Source of the DNA: Methylobacterium gregans
GTDB taxonomy: Bacteria; Pseudomonadota; Alphaproteobacteria; Rhizobiales; Beijerinckiaceae
Length of the DNA: 64,000 nt
Assembly (NCBI RefSeq): GCF_022179245.1
Contig: NZ_BPQM01000064.1
Coordinates: 1 to 64,000 of the forward strand
Direction: 5' to 3'
The notes beneath the pieces were generated by a model. That model was not told the origin of the DNA, did not search any database, and worked only from the letters and a program-made list of their open reading frames with translations. Shown in pieces: positions 1-11,312 of this stretch. Made by a program: the position numbers and the translations under genes. Positions within the stretch are counted from its first letter, which is position 1. Each line of letters starts with the position of its first letter.

Positions 1-101
1 GCGCGCGAGCTTGCGGCCGGCATCAGGTGGTCGAGGGCACGGGCCAGGACGCGCGGATGGACGAGGGCTGGGCGCTGGAGGAGCGGGTCGGCGTGGAGCA
101 T
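1..101 (-). CDS. N-terminal fragment of an unidentified protein (runs off the window)
   Basis: A minus-strand frame opens with ATG at 101-99 and runs off the left edge without a stop, about 33 residues beginning MLHADPLLQRP. An AAAGGA-like ribosome site lies about 10 bases upstream. Too little is present to name a family. It points away from the DUF3096 gene at 300, so the space between holds divergent upstream regions. The call rests only on the open frame and the start context, so it is weak. Confidence 0.35.
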   Translation of the reverse strand, partial: MLHADPLLQRPALVHPRVLARALDHLMPAASSR

Positions 102-299
102 CGGTGCAATGATCCTTTCGAGCCCCTTGAATATTCTGGATCCTGGTTAATGCGCGTTTAAGCGCTGCGCTGATCTGAACCGCCAAGTATTCGCCCTCTC
201 GCCGGCGATCAGGGCGGCCGCAGGGCCTGTGACGCAGCGATGGGAACCAAAACGCCCGTCGGGCGTCTCCAAACCGCCAAGCTTTGTCCGCCGAATCCG

Positions 300-452
300 A
301 TGACCATCACCATCTCGAACCTGCAGCCCGTGATCGCGATCATCGCCGGGGTGCTGATCCTGATCGCGCCCCGGTTGCTGAACTATATCGTGGCCGCGTA
401 CCTGATCGGCGTCGGACTGATCGGCCTTGGCCTTTTCCGCGGGCTGGTGTGA
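300..452 (+). CDS. DUF3096 family small membrane protein
   Basis: A 50-residue peptide starting MTITISNLQP, almost entirely hydrophobic, with two predicted membrane segments separated by a short PRLLNYIV turn. That LNYIVAxYLIxxGLIGL pattern is what I associate with DUF3096 inner-membrane peptides of proteobacteria, whose function is unknown. An upstream in-frame ATG at 240 would add 20 residues without the family pattern, so the ATG at 300 was chosen. It sits about 150 bases before ppdK on the same strand, with no clear sign that they are one operon. Confidence 0.7.
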   Translation: MTITISNLQPVIAIIAGVLILIAPRLLNYIVAAYLIGVGLIGLGLFRGLV

Positions 453-601
453 GCCGAGAGGCTTCATCGCCGCGGTGAGACAGCCGTGGGTCGGCATCCA
501 CCGCCTTCAGGGCGTTCACCTTGCGTTGCAACGCGAGATGGTCCAACCCGCGATCCAATGACCGGTCACGGTCACGTCACTTTCGAATGGACGGAAACGA
601 T

Positions 602-3304
<2,703 letters not shown>

Positions 3305-3313
3305 TCCGAATCG

Positions 3314-3346
3314 AACGTGGCCCGGGCAGCCCGTCCGGGCCACGTT
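3314..3346 (+). terminator. Hairpin after ppdK
   Basis: A perfect 12-base stem (AACGTGGCCCGG at 3314-3325 pairing with 3335-3346) with a 9-base loop starts ten bases after the ppdK stop. There is no long T tract, so it is a GC-rich terminator-like or 3'-end-stabilising hairpin rather than a textbook intrinsic terminator. Confidence 0.6.
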
Positions 3347-3483
3347 CACCCGCCGTTATCGAAGCGGCGCAACAGCTGTGGAAAAAATCAGGGCGCCGGG
3401 ACGAACCTGCGCTGTACCGGCACGTTGACTGCTAGTGGCTCCGACGAGCGCCAGCCCGAATGCCACGCGCGGGATTGCCGGCC

Positions 3484-3732
3484 ATGAACGACCCGAGCCC
3501 CTCCCCACTCTACATCTCTGACCATCCCGCCGCCGTCCGGCTCCCGCGCACTCTGGAGCGCGCCTGCCTGTGGACGATCGGCACCATCGGCGGCCTCGCC
3601 ACGTGCGGCCTGCTGGTCTTCGCGGTGGCGACCCAGAGCAGCGCCGACGCGGAGCGTATCGCCGGCACCAGCGACTACGCCGCCGGACTGGTCGCAGCGC
3701 TCGCGACCGCGCAGGCCCGCGGCGGCCGCTGA
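3484..3732 (+). CDS. Small single-pass membrane protein, unknown
   Basis: An 82-residue protein (MNDPSPSPLYISDHP) with one hydrophobic segment around residues 35-55 (TIGTIGGLATCGLLVFAVAT) and a soluble Ala-rich tail. No family recognised. The ATG at 3484 was preferred over the upstream in-frame start near 3460 because the added residues look non-conserved. It ends 43 bases before the convergent DUF882 gene. Confidence 0.55.
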   Translation: MNDPSPSPLYISDHPAAVRLPRTLERACLWTIGTIGGLATCGLLVFAVATQSSADAERIAGTSDYAAGLVAALATAQARGGR

Positions 3733-3775
3733 GCCGGTCCCGGCCCGCGCGTCGCGGTTACCGGGGAGATCGCTC

Positions 3776-5257
3776 TCAGCGCCCCCCGCCGACGCCGCGC
3801 GTCGCCGAACCGCTGAAGCGCTGGCTGTCGAGCGCGTCGCCGGGGCTACCTTGGCCGAAGCGGGTCGTGATCCGCTCCGGCGATGCCGAGACGAGGGCAT
3901 CCGGGGCCGCGTCCGATCGCGCCCGGGCCGCGGCGACGCGGACCGGCGCTGCGTTCGAGGCGGGGACGGACGCGTCGTCCGCCGCGACGGTCTCGAATAG
4001 GGCACGCAGCTGCTGCTTCGGATCGGCATCCGCCGCCACGAGGTTGCTGCGCCGGGCCGTCACAGGCAGGAACGCTGCCTTCTGCAGCGGCTCCGCCGCG
4101 GGAATGGCCACGGCGCCGATGGCGGCGAACTGAACCGGTCGCGGCGGAGGCAGCGGCATGGCGATCGCGCTCGCCGCCACCGCCTCGAACTCGGCAGGGC
4201 GGCGGGGCGGCAGCGGCGCGAGCGTTGCCTGGATCGCCGCATCAGCGCTGCCGGACGCGGCGCCTGCGGGCTCCGCCGTCAGCAAGCTGCGGGCATCCGG
4301 CTTTCCGTCGCGGGCGAGGGCCGCACCGCGCAGCGCCGCGCTGGCGTTCGGCGCCGCGTAGGCGAGGGCCGCGTTGGCGCCGACCGGCGCTTCGGGGTCG
4401 GCGCTCGCGACCACGATCGGCGCGCGGCGCTGGCGCGCGGCCGGAACCGGTGCCGTCGCGGGGACGCTGGCAGAGCCGCCGCCGAACAGGCTCGCCAGGA
4501 AGCGACCGACGCTCGGACCGTCATCCTCCTCGGCGCTCGCGACCTGTGTCTGCACGCCGGCCACCGTGCCGCCGCGGGCCAGAACGGCGGCGCGGGCTTC
4601 CTCGTAGCGTGCAAGCGGGTGGCCATCGCTCGGCAGGTGCACGGTCCGGCCGTCCGGGAACAGCCGCGCGAGCTGGTCGTGGGTCATGCGCGGCCAGGAG
4701 CGAACCGAGCCGACATCGAGATGCACGAAAGGCGAGCCCGAGCGCGGATACCAGCCGACGCCGCCGCGCTGCATCTGCATGCCGACTGCTCGGATCTGAT
4801 CGATCGAGACATCCGGCAGGTAGAAGTCCATGGCCTTGCCGAGCATGTGCTGGCTGTATTCGGCCACCATCCGGGAGCGCCGCCGCAGCATCGCGTTGGT
4901 GCCAGGGGAGCGGTAGGCGGAGACGATGTGGATCGCCTCGCTCGAACCGACCTGCCGGTAGGCCTCCCACACCGTATCGAAGAGGCGGGGATCCATCTTG
5001 GTCGGCTCGTCCACGCGCCAGTCGCGCAGGAGCCAGTTCAGCTGATCGAGCCCGGACCGATCGTAGCGCCCGTCGCGCTTGAAGGTAACGGTGGCGCTCT
5101 CCTTGGTGTGGGTGTGGAAGATCGTGAGGCTGCGGGTATCGCCGTTGGCGACCGCGTCCTGCGTTCCGCTCGTCGTCCCGATCAGAGCGAGCGACACGCC
5201 GGCCGCGAGGACGAGGCGGCGGATCGCGGCCGGACGGATGGGGGAGAACCTGCGCAC
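3776..5257 (-). CDS. DUF882 / peptidase M15-like exported protein
   Basis: About 493 residues from the GTG at 5257, which puts an Arg-rich start and hydrophobic signal (RRLVLAAGVSLALIG) at the very N-terminus; an ATG at 5413 would bury that signal under 52 extra residues. The mature N-terminal half matches the YcbK/DUF882 (Peptidase_M15_2) family: TRSLTIFHTHTKES, an AIHIVSAYRSPGTN segment, SQHMLGKAMDFYLPD and SPFVHLDVGSVRSW, carrying the His/Asp ligands expected for a zinc D,D-carboxypeptidase-like fold. The C-terminal ~200 residues are Ala/Pro-rich low complexity with repeated PLPPxRP motifs, probably a wall-spanning linker. It lies downstream of an L,D-transpeptidase on the same strand, suggesting a peptidoglycan-remodelling pair. 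The exact substrate is not known. Confidence 0.85.
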   Translation of the reverse strand: MRRFSPIRPAAIRRLVLAAGVSLALIGTTSGTQDAVANGDTRSLTIFHTHTKESATVTFKRDGRYDRSGLDQLNWLLRDWRVDEPTKMDPRLFDTVWEAYRQVGSSEAIHIVSAYRSPGTNAMLRRRSRMVAEYSQHMLGKAMDFYLPDVSIDQIRAVGMQMQRGGVGWYPRSGSPFVHLDVGSVRSWPRMTHDQLARLFPDGRTVHLPSDGHPLARYEEARAAVLARGGTVAGVQTQVASAEEDDGPSVGRFLASLFGGGSASVPATAPVPAARQRRAPIVVASADPEAPVGANAALAYAAPNASAALRGAALARDGKPDARSLLTAEPAGAASGSADAAIQATLAPLPPRRPAEFEAVAASAIAMPLPPPRPVQFAAIGAVAIPAAEPLQKAAFLPVTARRSNLVAADADPKQQLRALFETVAADDASVPASNAAPVRVAAARARSDAAPDALVSASPERITTRFGQGSPGDALDSQRFSGSATRGVGGGR

Positions 5258-5481
5258 GATGGCCCTTGCCCTCTTGCCGCGCCCCGGGCGGAGCGTCGTG
5301 GTGAATGCAAGGTTGCCGAAAACCGTGAATCGCCGGTTATCGAGGCCTCGCCGCGGATACCGTCCTGTCGGTGGAACGGCTAAGCCGCGACCATGGCGAA
5401 ATCGTGCCCGCAAGTGCTCGGGCGCACGCTCGCGGATTCTTGTCTTTGGATCGGACAGGATCCGGAAAGTCTAGCGCCGAC

Positions 5482-7449
5482 TTACCACCAGCCGCGCGAG
5501 ATCGGCGCGGGGCGCGGTCCCCAGGGATCCGGGCTGGCGTAGACCGGTGCCGCCTCCGCCCGCACCGTCGGGCGCGCGGCGTGCCGCACCTTCGGCTTCG
5601 GGCGCGGCATCTCGGCGGTCTGCCGCGCCGGCTCGGTCGGCGCCTTCGGGGCGCGGGCGATCGCAGGTCCACCACCGCCCGGCAGGCCGAGCGCCGCGCG
5701 CATCGGCGCGTCGTAGCCGTAGATGTCGGGCAGCGTCCGGTAGCTGCCGGAATCGTCCAGGTAGGCCGTGAAGTAGGCGAGATGCACCGGCAGCTTCTCG
5801 TCCAGTCGGATCGTGCGCTCGCCCTTGCCGATCAGCTTCTTCAGCCGCTCGCTGGTCCAGGCCTCGGACAGCACCGCGTCGGCGAAGCGGAACGGGTCGT
5901 CGACCCGTACGCAGCCGTGGCTGAGCGCGCGGTCGGATCGGGCGAACAGCGAGCGATTCGGCGTGTCGTGCAGGTAGACCGCGTGGTTGTTCGGGAACAT
6001 GAACTTCACGAAGCCCAGCGCGTTCTTCTCGCCCGGCGGCTGCCGCAGGGAGACGTGGCCGCCGCGCCGAACCACCTCGTAGCCGCCCCAGGTCTTGCCG
6101 CCGTAGGCGGCGATCTTCGGCAGCATCGTCTTCAGGATCGAGGGCGGGACGTACCAGGACGGGTTGACGACCGCGTACTCCATCAGGCCCGAGAAGAGCG
6201 GGGTCGGCGATTCCGTCTTGCCGACGATGACCCGGGTCTCGTCGCGCAGGCGCCCCTGCCGGACGACGCGCAGGCGGTATTCCGGCACGTTGACCAGCAC
6301 GTAGTCGGATCCGAGATCGGTCGGCAGCCAGCGCCAGCGCTCCATATTGACGATGATCTGCGCCTCGTCCGCGCTCGCGTGGCGCTGCGGCTCGACGCCT
6401 GCCAGAGCCAGCACGGTCTGGGCGTTGAGCGTGCCTGTCGCGGGTAGCCCGCGGGACCGCTGGTAATTCGAGACCGCCTTCGCAACGCCCGCGTCGTAGA
6501 GATCGGGTTCGCCGGGACCGTGGTCCAGCGTGCCGGGCGCGCGCGCCTCGATGTCGAGATGCTGGCGCAGAGCGGGCACGCGCGAGTCGCGCATGCCGAT
6601 CTTGAGCATCGGGCCCGGCGGCAGCTTCAGGGGCTTGCTCGAGGCGGAGACCGTCGGTTCGGCCGGCCCGCGCAGGGCGGCGAGCCGGGTCCTCAGCGCG
6701 AGGTAGCCGGGTTGGCGCGGATTGTACCGCTGGAGCACGCTGCCGGCCTCGGGGCCGGCCGCCGCCACGGCGGCAAGCACCGCATCGGCTGTCGGCAGAT
6801 CGAGGCTCGGTGTGATCAGGCGCGAGATCGACGCGAGGTTGACGCGCCCACCGCGCGCATCGCGCGCGTAGAGGGCGATGGCAGCGGACAGCTTCAGGTC
6901 GGCGTCGGCGATCGTCGCAAGGTCGTCCGGTGAGGCGGGCAATCTCGGCACCGGATAGGCGCGCGTGTCGAGCCCGTCCTCGCTCGCGGCGGCCAAGCGT
7001 GCCACGGCTGCCTTGGCGGCCGGATTGTAAGCGCCCTCGCTCACCCATACCGGCTGAAAGGCGCCGAGCGCGTAGAACGCCCGGATCGCCTCGCGCTCCT
7101 TCGCGGTGAGGCGGGCGAGCAGGGGCGCCGCGTCGGCGAGGCGGTTGAAGATCGCGGCGGCGCGCGGATCGCTCGGTACGGCGGGCGCAGCGGCGCTAGC
7201 GGGGGCCGGAGCCGGCGGCGTCTCGGCCTTCGCGGCCCCCTCCGCCGGCACGCCTACCGCCTCGTCCGCGGTGGTGGGCTTGGCCGATTCAGCCGCTCCC
7301 GAGACGGCGGGAGCTGCCGAGGGGGTCGCGGCGTCGGGCTCGACGGCGGCGGTGCGCAGGGGCATGCCGGGCTCCGCCCGGGCGGGCACGAGCGTACCGG
7401 CGAACAGCGCGGCCAAGGCGATGGTGGCGGAGCGCGGAACGCCCATCAT
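5482..7449 (-). CDS. L,D-transpeptidase, YcbB/LdtD-like
   Basis: About 655 residues. Starts at ATG 7449 (or 7446) with a GAGGAG ribosome site, followed by a signal peptide (SATIALAALFAGTLVPARA). An Ala/Pro-rich spacer leads to a YcbB-type scaffold domain, then a peptidoglycan-binding segment (SNYQRSRGLPATGTLNAQTV), then the YkuD catalytic domain with SHGCVRVDDP; His511 and Cys513 are the active pair. It forms 3-3 cross-links in peptidoglycan in the periplasm. The C-terminal tail after the catalytic domain is basic and Pro-rich. The upstream frame to 7506 lacks a credible start. Same-strand neighbour of the DUF882 peptidase and downstream of the sigma-54 regulator gene. Confidence 0.9.
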   Translation of the reverse strand: MMGVPRSATIALAALFAGTLVPARAEPGMPLRTAAVEPDAATPSAAPAVSGAAESAKPTTADEAVGVPAEGAAKAETPPAPAPASAAAPAVPSDPRAAAIFNRLADAAPLLARLTAKEREAIRAFYALGAFQPVWVSEGAYNPAAKAAVARLAAASEDGLDTRAYPVPRLPASPDDLATIADADLKLSAAIALYARDARGGRVNLASISRLITPSLDLPTADAVLAAVAAAGPEAGSVLQRYNPRQPGYLALRTRLAALRGPAEPTVSASSKPLKLPPGPMLKIGMRDSRVPALRQHLDIEARAPGTLDHGPGEPDLYDAGVAKAVSNYQRSRGLPATGTLNAQTVLALAGVEPQRHASADEAQIIVNMERWRWLPTDLGSDYVLVNVPEYRLRVVRQGRLRDETRVIVGKTESPTPLFSGLMEYAVVNPSWYVPPSILKTMLPKIAAYGGKTWGGYEVVRRGGHVSLRQPPGEKNALGFVKFMFPNNHAVYLHDTPNRSLFARSDRALSHGCVRVDDPFRFADAVLSEAWTSERLKKLIGKGERTIRLDEKLPVHLAYFTAYLDDSGSYRTLPDIYGYDAPMRAALGLPGGGGPAIARAPKAPTEPARQTAEMPRPKPKVRHAARPTVRAEAAPVYASPDPWGPRPAPISRGWW

Positions 7450-7567
7450 GGCTCTCCTCGGGGCGGACCGCGTAGTGCGATCCTCACAAATGTATAATCG
7501 AAGCAAGCGCTGCCGTATGCATGCGCCCCGGGAAAACCGAGCCTGCGCGGCGCGCGATGGCGCACGG

Positions 7568-9055
7568 TCAGGCGGCAGCGTCCTCGGCCTTCTCGTCGAT
7601 GCCGAGATCCTTGAGCTTTCGGTAGAGCGTGGATCGGCCGATTCCGAGGCGGCGCGAGACCTCGGACATTCGGCCGCGGTAATATTGCAGCGCGTAGCGG
7701 ATCACCTCTGATTCTACGGCCTCCATCGTCTTCATCTCACCGGTCTCCTCCACGACGAGCGACATGGCGTGGGGGTCGCGCACCTCGACGCGCACGATCT
7801 CGCGCACCGGCTCCAGAGCCGCGTGCGCCGAGACCGGCTGGCCGGGGGCGGGCGGGATGCGGATGTCGAAGCCCTCGACCTGGGCGGCGATCTGGGGGAA
7901 TTCGGAGACGGTCAGCTCGTCCCCGTCCGCCAGCACCACGGCACGGAACAGCGCATTCTCGAGTTGGCGCACGTTGCCGGGCCAACTGTAGCGCGTGAGG
8001 AGCGCCATCGCTTCGGCGCTGACCCCGCGCACGCGCTTGCTCTCCTCCGCCGAGAAGCGGGCGCAGAAGGAGCGCACGAGGTCCGGAATGTCCTCGCGGC
8101 GAGCCCGCAGAGGCGGCAGGGTCATCGGGAAGACGTTGAGGCGGTAGTAGAGGTCCTCGCGGAACTTGCCGGCTTTGACGAGGTCGAGGAGCGAGCGGTT
8201 CGTCGCCGAGACCAAGCGGATATCGACCCGCACGCTGCGCTTGGCCCCGACCGGATCAACCTCGCCTTCCTGCAGCGCCCTCAGGAGTTTGACCTGGGCG
8301 TCGAGGGGGAGCTCCCCGATCTCGTCGAGGAAGAGCGTGCCGCCCGACGCCTCGACGAACTTGCCGGTATGCCGCTCGGTGGCGCCGGTGAAGGCACCCT
8401 TCTCGTGGCCGAACAGGGTGGATTCGACGAGATTCTCGGGGATCGCCCCGCAATTCACGGTGACGAAGGGCTTGCCGCGCCGGTCGCCGGAGCCCTGGAT
8501 CGCGCGGGCCAGAACCTCCTTGCCGACGCCCGACTCGCCCTCGATCAGCACGGGGATCGTGGACTTGGCCGCGCGCTCGGCCAGCCGCATCACCCGGTCC
8601 ATGTCGGGGCTCTTCGAGGCGAGATCGCGGAACGTCAGCGCGCCGGAGGCGCGGCGGCGCATGCGCCGGACCTCCTCCTCCAGCTGATCGACCCGCAGGG
8701 CGTTCTTGATCGAGACCTGGAGCCGCTCGGCGCCCGCGGGCTTGACCACGAAATCGACCGCCCCGGCCCGCATGGCGCTGACCACCGCATCGATGGAGCC
8801 GTTGGCGGTCTGGACGATCACGGGGGTGTCGATGTCGCCCTTGCGCATCTCGGAGAGCACCCCGAGCCCGTCCAGCCCCCCCGGCATGACGAGGTCCAGA
8901 AGCACCACGTCGATGTCGTGCTGAGCCCGCAGGAGGCTCAGAGCCTCCGCGCCGTTTTCCGCGGTGCGCGCCTCGAAGCCGAATCGGCGCACGCTCGCCT
9001 CGGCGAGGCGGCGCTGCACCGGGTCGTCGTCGACGATCAGCACCGTGGTCGTCAT
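7568..9055 (-). CDS. Sigma-54-dependent response regulator (NtrC family)
   Basis: A 495-residue transcription factor with three domains: receiver (residues ~3-120; acidic pocket DDD near 9-11 and phospho-acceptor Asp in VVLLDLVMP), AAA+ sigma-54 activator (~145-380; Walker A GESGVGKE, GAFTGA loop contacting sigma-54, Walker B TLFLDEIGELP, sensor region WPGNVRQLEN), and a C-terminal Fis-type helix-turn-helix (SRRLGIGRSTLYRKLKDLG). It activates RpoN promoters when phosphorylated. No partner kinase is adjacent, so it is an orphan in this window and its stimulus is unknown. Intact length for the family. Confidence 0.95.
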   Translation of the reverse strand: MTTTVLIVDDDPVQRRLAEASVRRFGFEARTAENGAEALSLLRAQHDIDVVLLDLVMPGGLDGLGVLSEMRKGDIDTPVIVQTANGSIDAVVSAMRAGAVDFVVKPAGAERLQVSIKNALRVDQLEEEVRRMRRRASGALTFRDLASKSPDMDRVMRLAERAAKSTIPVLIEGESGVGKEVLARAIQGSGDRRGKPFVTVNCGAIPENLVESTLFGHEKGAFTGATERHTGKFVEASGGTLFLDEIGELPLDAQVKLLRALQEGEVDPVGAKRSVRVDIRLVSATNRSLLDLVKAGKFREDLYYRLNVFPMTLPPLRARREDIPDLVRSFCARFSAEESKRVRGVSAEAMALLTRYSWPGNVRQLENALFRAVVLADGDELTVSEFPQIAAQVEGFDIRIPPAPGQPVSAHAALEPVREIVRVEVRDPHAMSLVVEETGEMKTMEAVESEVIRYALQYYRGRMSEVSRRLGIGRSTLYRKLKDLGIDEKAEDAAA

Positions 9056-9353
9056 GCGGGCTTTCCTCGTGCTGGCGCGCCGATCCCGCCGCGCCGGAGG
9101 CAGCCTCCGCCGACGGTCGCGGTCCGCGACGTGTTCCGTTTCGAGATGCAGCCTCGCTCAGATGCGTAAAGCCGCGCTTAACGACGATCCCGGGATTTCG
9201 GGCACGGCGAGCACGCGCGGGGCCGGCCGGCTTGTCACAGCAACGACCGGCGCATCGGTTGAAGCGCGGGCCGGGCCGCTCGATATCAGCGGCTTGCCAT
9301 GGGATCCGGGGCCTGTCTCACGGGCACGGCCCCTTCAAGGAATGTGAGCGCCG
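9056..9353. promoter_or_regulatory. Divergent intergenic region between response regulator and pepF
   Basis: 298 bases separate the starts of two divergent genes, so promoters for both must lie here. I see no confident -35/-10 pair or -24/-12 sigma-54 element. An AAGGA ribosome site for the + strand gene sits near 9338. Confidence 0.4.
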
Positions 9354-11228
9354 ATGCCAGACCGTATTGCCGCCGTGGAAGCACAGCCCTGCCGGAGCGC
9401 CGACAGCGCGCTGGCGGCCCGCGCGACCGCCCACGCGGTCGATCTCGGCGCGCTTCCCGAGTGGGACCTCTCGGATCTCTACGCCGGCCTCGACGATCCG
9501 GCCTTCCGCGACGACCTCGCGCGGGCGGAGAGCGCGTGCAAGGCCTTCGCCGAGACCTATGCAGGCCGGATCGCCGCGCTGGCGGCGGGCTCGGATGCTT
9601 CGGAGCGGCTGGCCGAGGCTCTTCGCACCTACGAGGGCATCGAGGATCTGCTCGGCAAGCTGATGTCCTACGCAGGTCTCGTCTATTCCGGCGACACCAC
9701 CGACGAGGCGCGCGCGAAGTTCTACGGCGATACCCGTGAGCGCCTCACCGACGCCTCGGCCGAGTTGCTGTTCTTCGCTCTCGAGCTCAACCGCGTCGAG
9801 GACGCGGTGCTCGACGCCGCGATGGCCACCGGGCCGCTCGCTCATTATGCGCCCTGGATCGAGGACCTGCGCCGGGAGAAGCCCTACCAGCTCGAGGACC
9901 GGGTCGAGAAACTGTTCCTCGAGAAATCTGTGACCGCGAACGCCTCCTGGGACCGGCTGTTCAACGAGACGATCGCGAGCCTGCGCTTCCCCGTCCAGGG
10001 CGAGATGCTGCCGCTGGAGCCTACGCTGAACAAGCTGCAGGACCCGGACGGTGCTGTCCGCCGCGAGGCGGCCGGAGCGGTGAGTGAGGTGCTGCGCGGG
10101 AACCTGCGCATCTTCACCCTGATCACCAACACCCTTGCCAAGGACAAGGAGATCTCCGACCGCTGGCGCGGCTTCAAGGACGTGGCCGACGCGCGCCACC
10201 TCTCCAACCGGGTCGAGCCCGAGGTGGTCGCGGCCCTGGTCGACGCCGTGCAGGCGGCCTATCCGCGATTGTCGCACCGCTACTACCGCCTCAAGGCCAA
10301 GTGGTTCGGCGTCGAGGCTTTGCCCTACTGGGACCGCAACGCGCCGCTGCCGCGGGTGGAGCAGCGCACGATCCCCTGGACGGAGGCCCGCGACACGGTG
10401 CTGTCGGCCTACGATGCCTTCTCGCCGGATCTCGCCAACATCGCCCGGCGCTTCTTCGACGATCGCTGGATCGACGCGCCGACCAGGCCCGGCAAGGCGC
10501 CGGGTGCCTTCGCGCACCCGACCGTCCCCTCAGTCCACCCCTACGTTCTGGTGAACTATCAGGGGAAACCGCGGGACGTGATGACGCTCGCACACGAACT
10601 CGGCCACGGGGTGCATCAGGTGCTGGCGGCCCCGAACGGCGCCCTGATGGCCCAGACGCCTTTGACGCTCGCCGAGACCGCGAGCGTGTTCGGCGAGATG
10701 CTGACCTTCCGCAAGCTCCTGGCGGAGACGAGGGACACGACCCAGCGCCGGGCGATGCTCGCCGCCAAGGTGGAGGACATGATCAACACGGTCGTGCGCC
10801 AGATCGCGTTCTACGCCTTCGAGCGGAAGGTGCATCTCGCCCGCGCCAAGGGCGAGCTGACGACCGAGCAGATCAACGCGCTCTGGCTCTCGGTCCAGGC
10901 CGAATCACTCGGGCCGGCGATCCAGCTCGACTCGGGGTACGAGCCCTACTGGGCCTACATCCCGCACTTCATCCACTCGCCCTTCTACGTCTACGCCTAC
11001 GCCTTCGGCGACTGCCTCGTGAACTCGCTCTACGGCGTCTACGCCAAGGCGGAGGCGGGCTTCGTGGAGCGCTACTTCGCGCTTCTCTCGGCCGGCGGAT
11101 CGAAGCCCTACAGCGAGCTGCTGAAGCCCTTCGGGCTCGATGCCAGCGATCCGGGCTTCTGGCAGATCGGGCTCGCTATGATCGAGGGCATGATCGCCGA
11201 GCTGGAGGCGATGGAAGGGGCGTCCTGA
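9354..11228 (+). CDS. pepF: Oligoendopeptidase F, M3 family metallopeptidase
   Basis: A 624-residue cytosolic zinc peptidase that trims oligopeptides. The M3 zinc signature LAHELGHGVHQ is present near residue 410 (two His ligands and the catalytic Glu), with the third ligand Glu expected in the following LAETASVFGEM helix. The N-terminal helical region matches the pepF/M3B arrangement, and the length is normal for M3B. An AAGGA ribosome site supports the ATG at 9354. It is followed after about 85 bases by the AarF kinase gene. Confidence 0.95.
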   Translation: MPDRIAAVEAQPCRSADSALAARATAHAVDLGALPEWDLSDLYAGLDDPAFRDDLARAESACKAFAETYAGRIAALAAGSDASERLAEALRTYEGIEDLLGKLMSYAGLVYSGDTTDEARAKFYGDTRERLTDASAELLFFALELNRVEDAVLDAAMATGPLAHYAPWIEDLRREKPYQLEDRVEKLFLEKSVTANASWDRLFNETIASLRFPVQGEMLPLEPTLNKLQDPDGAVRREAAGAVSEVLRGNLRIFTLITNTLAKDKEISDRWRGFKDVADARHLSNRVEPEVVAALVDAVQAAYPRLSHRYYRLKAKWFGVEALPYWDRNAPLPRVEQRTIPWTEARDTVLSAYDAFSPDLANIARRFFDDRWIDAPTRPGKAPGAFAHPTVPSVHPYVLVNYQGKPRDVMTLAHELGHGVHQVLAAPNGALMAQTPLTLAETASVFGEMLTFRKLLAETRDTTQRRAMLAAKVEDMINTVVRQIAFYAFERKVHLARAKGELTTEQINALWLSVQAESLGPAIQLDSGYEPYWAYIPHFIHSPFYVYAYAFGDCLVNSLYGVYAKAEAGFVERYFALLSAGGSKPYSELLKPFGLDASDPGFWQIGLAMIEGMIAELEAMEGAS

Positions 11229-11312
11229 CCCGCGGCGCAGGGACCCACGGCCCTGGCACCGGCGCGCCGGCTGCTTATCTCGGCTCTGACAGCTGAGGTG
11301 AGCACCCGCCCG

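Noticed and set aside
7769-9169. 466-codon + strand frame over the response regulator
   Set aside because: Antisense to an intact NtrC-type protein; no motifs.
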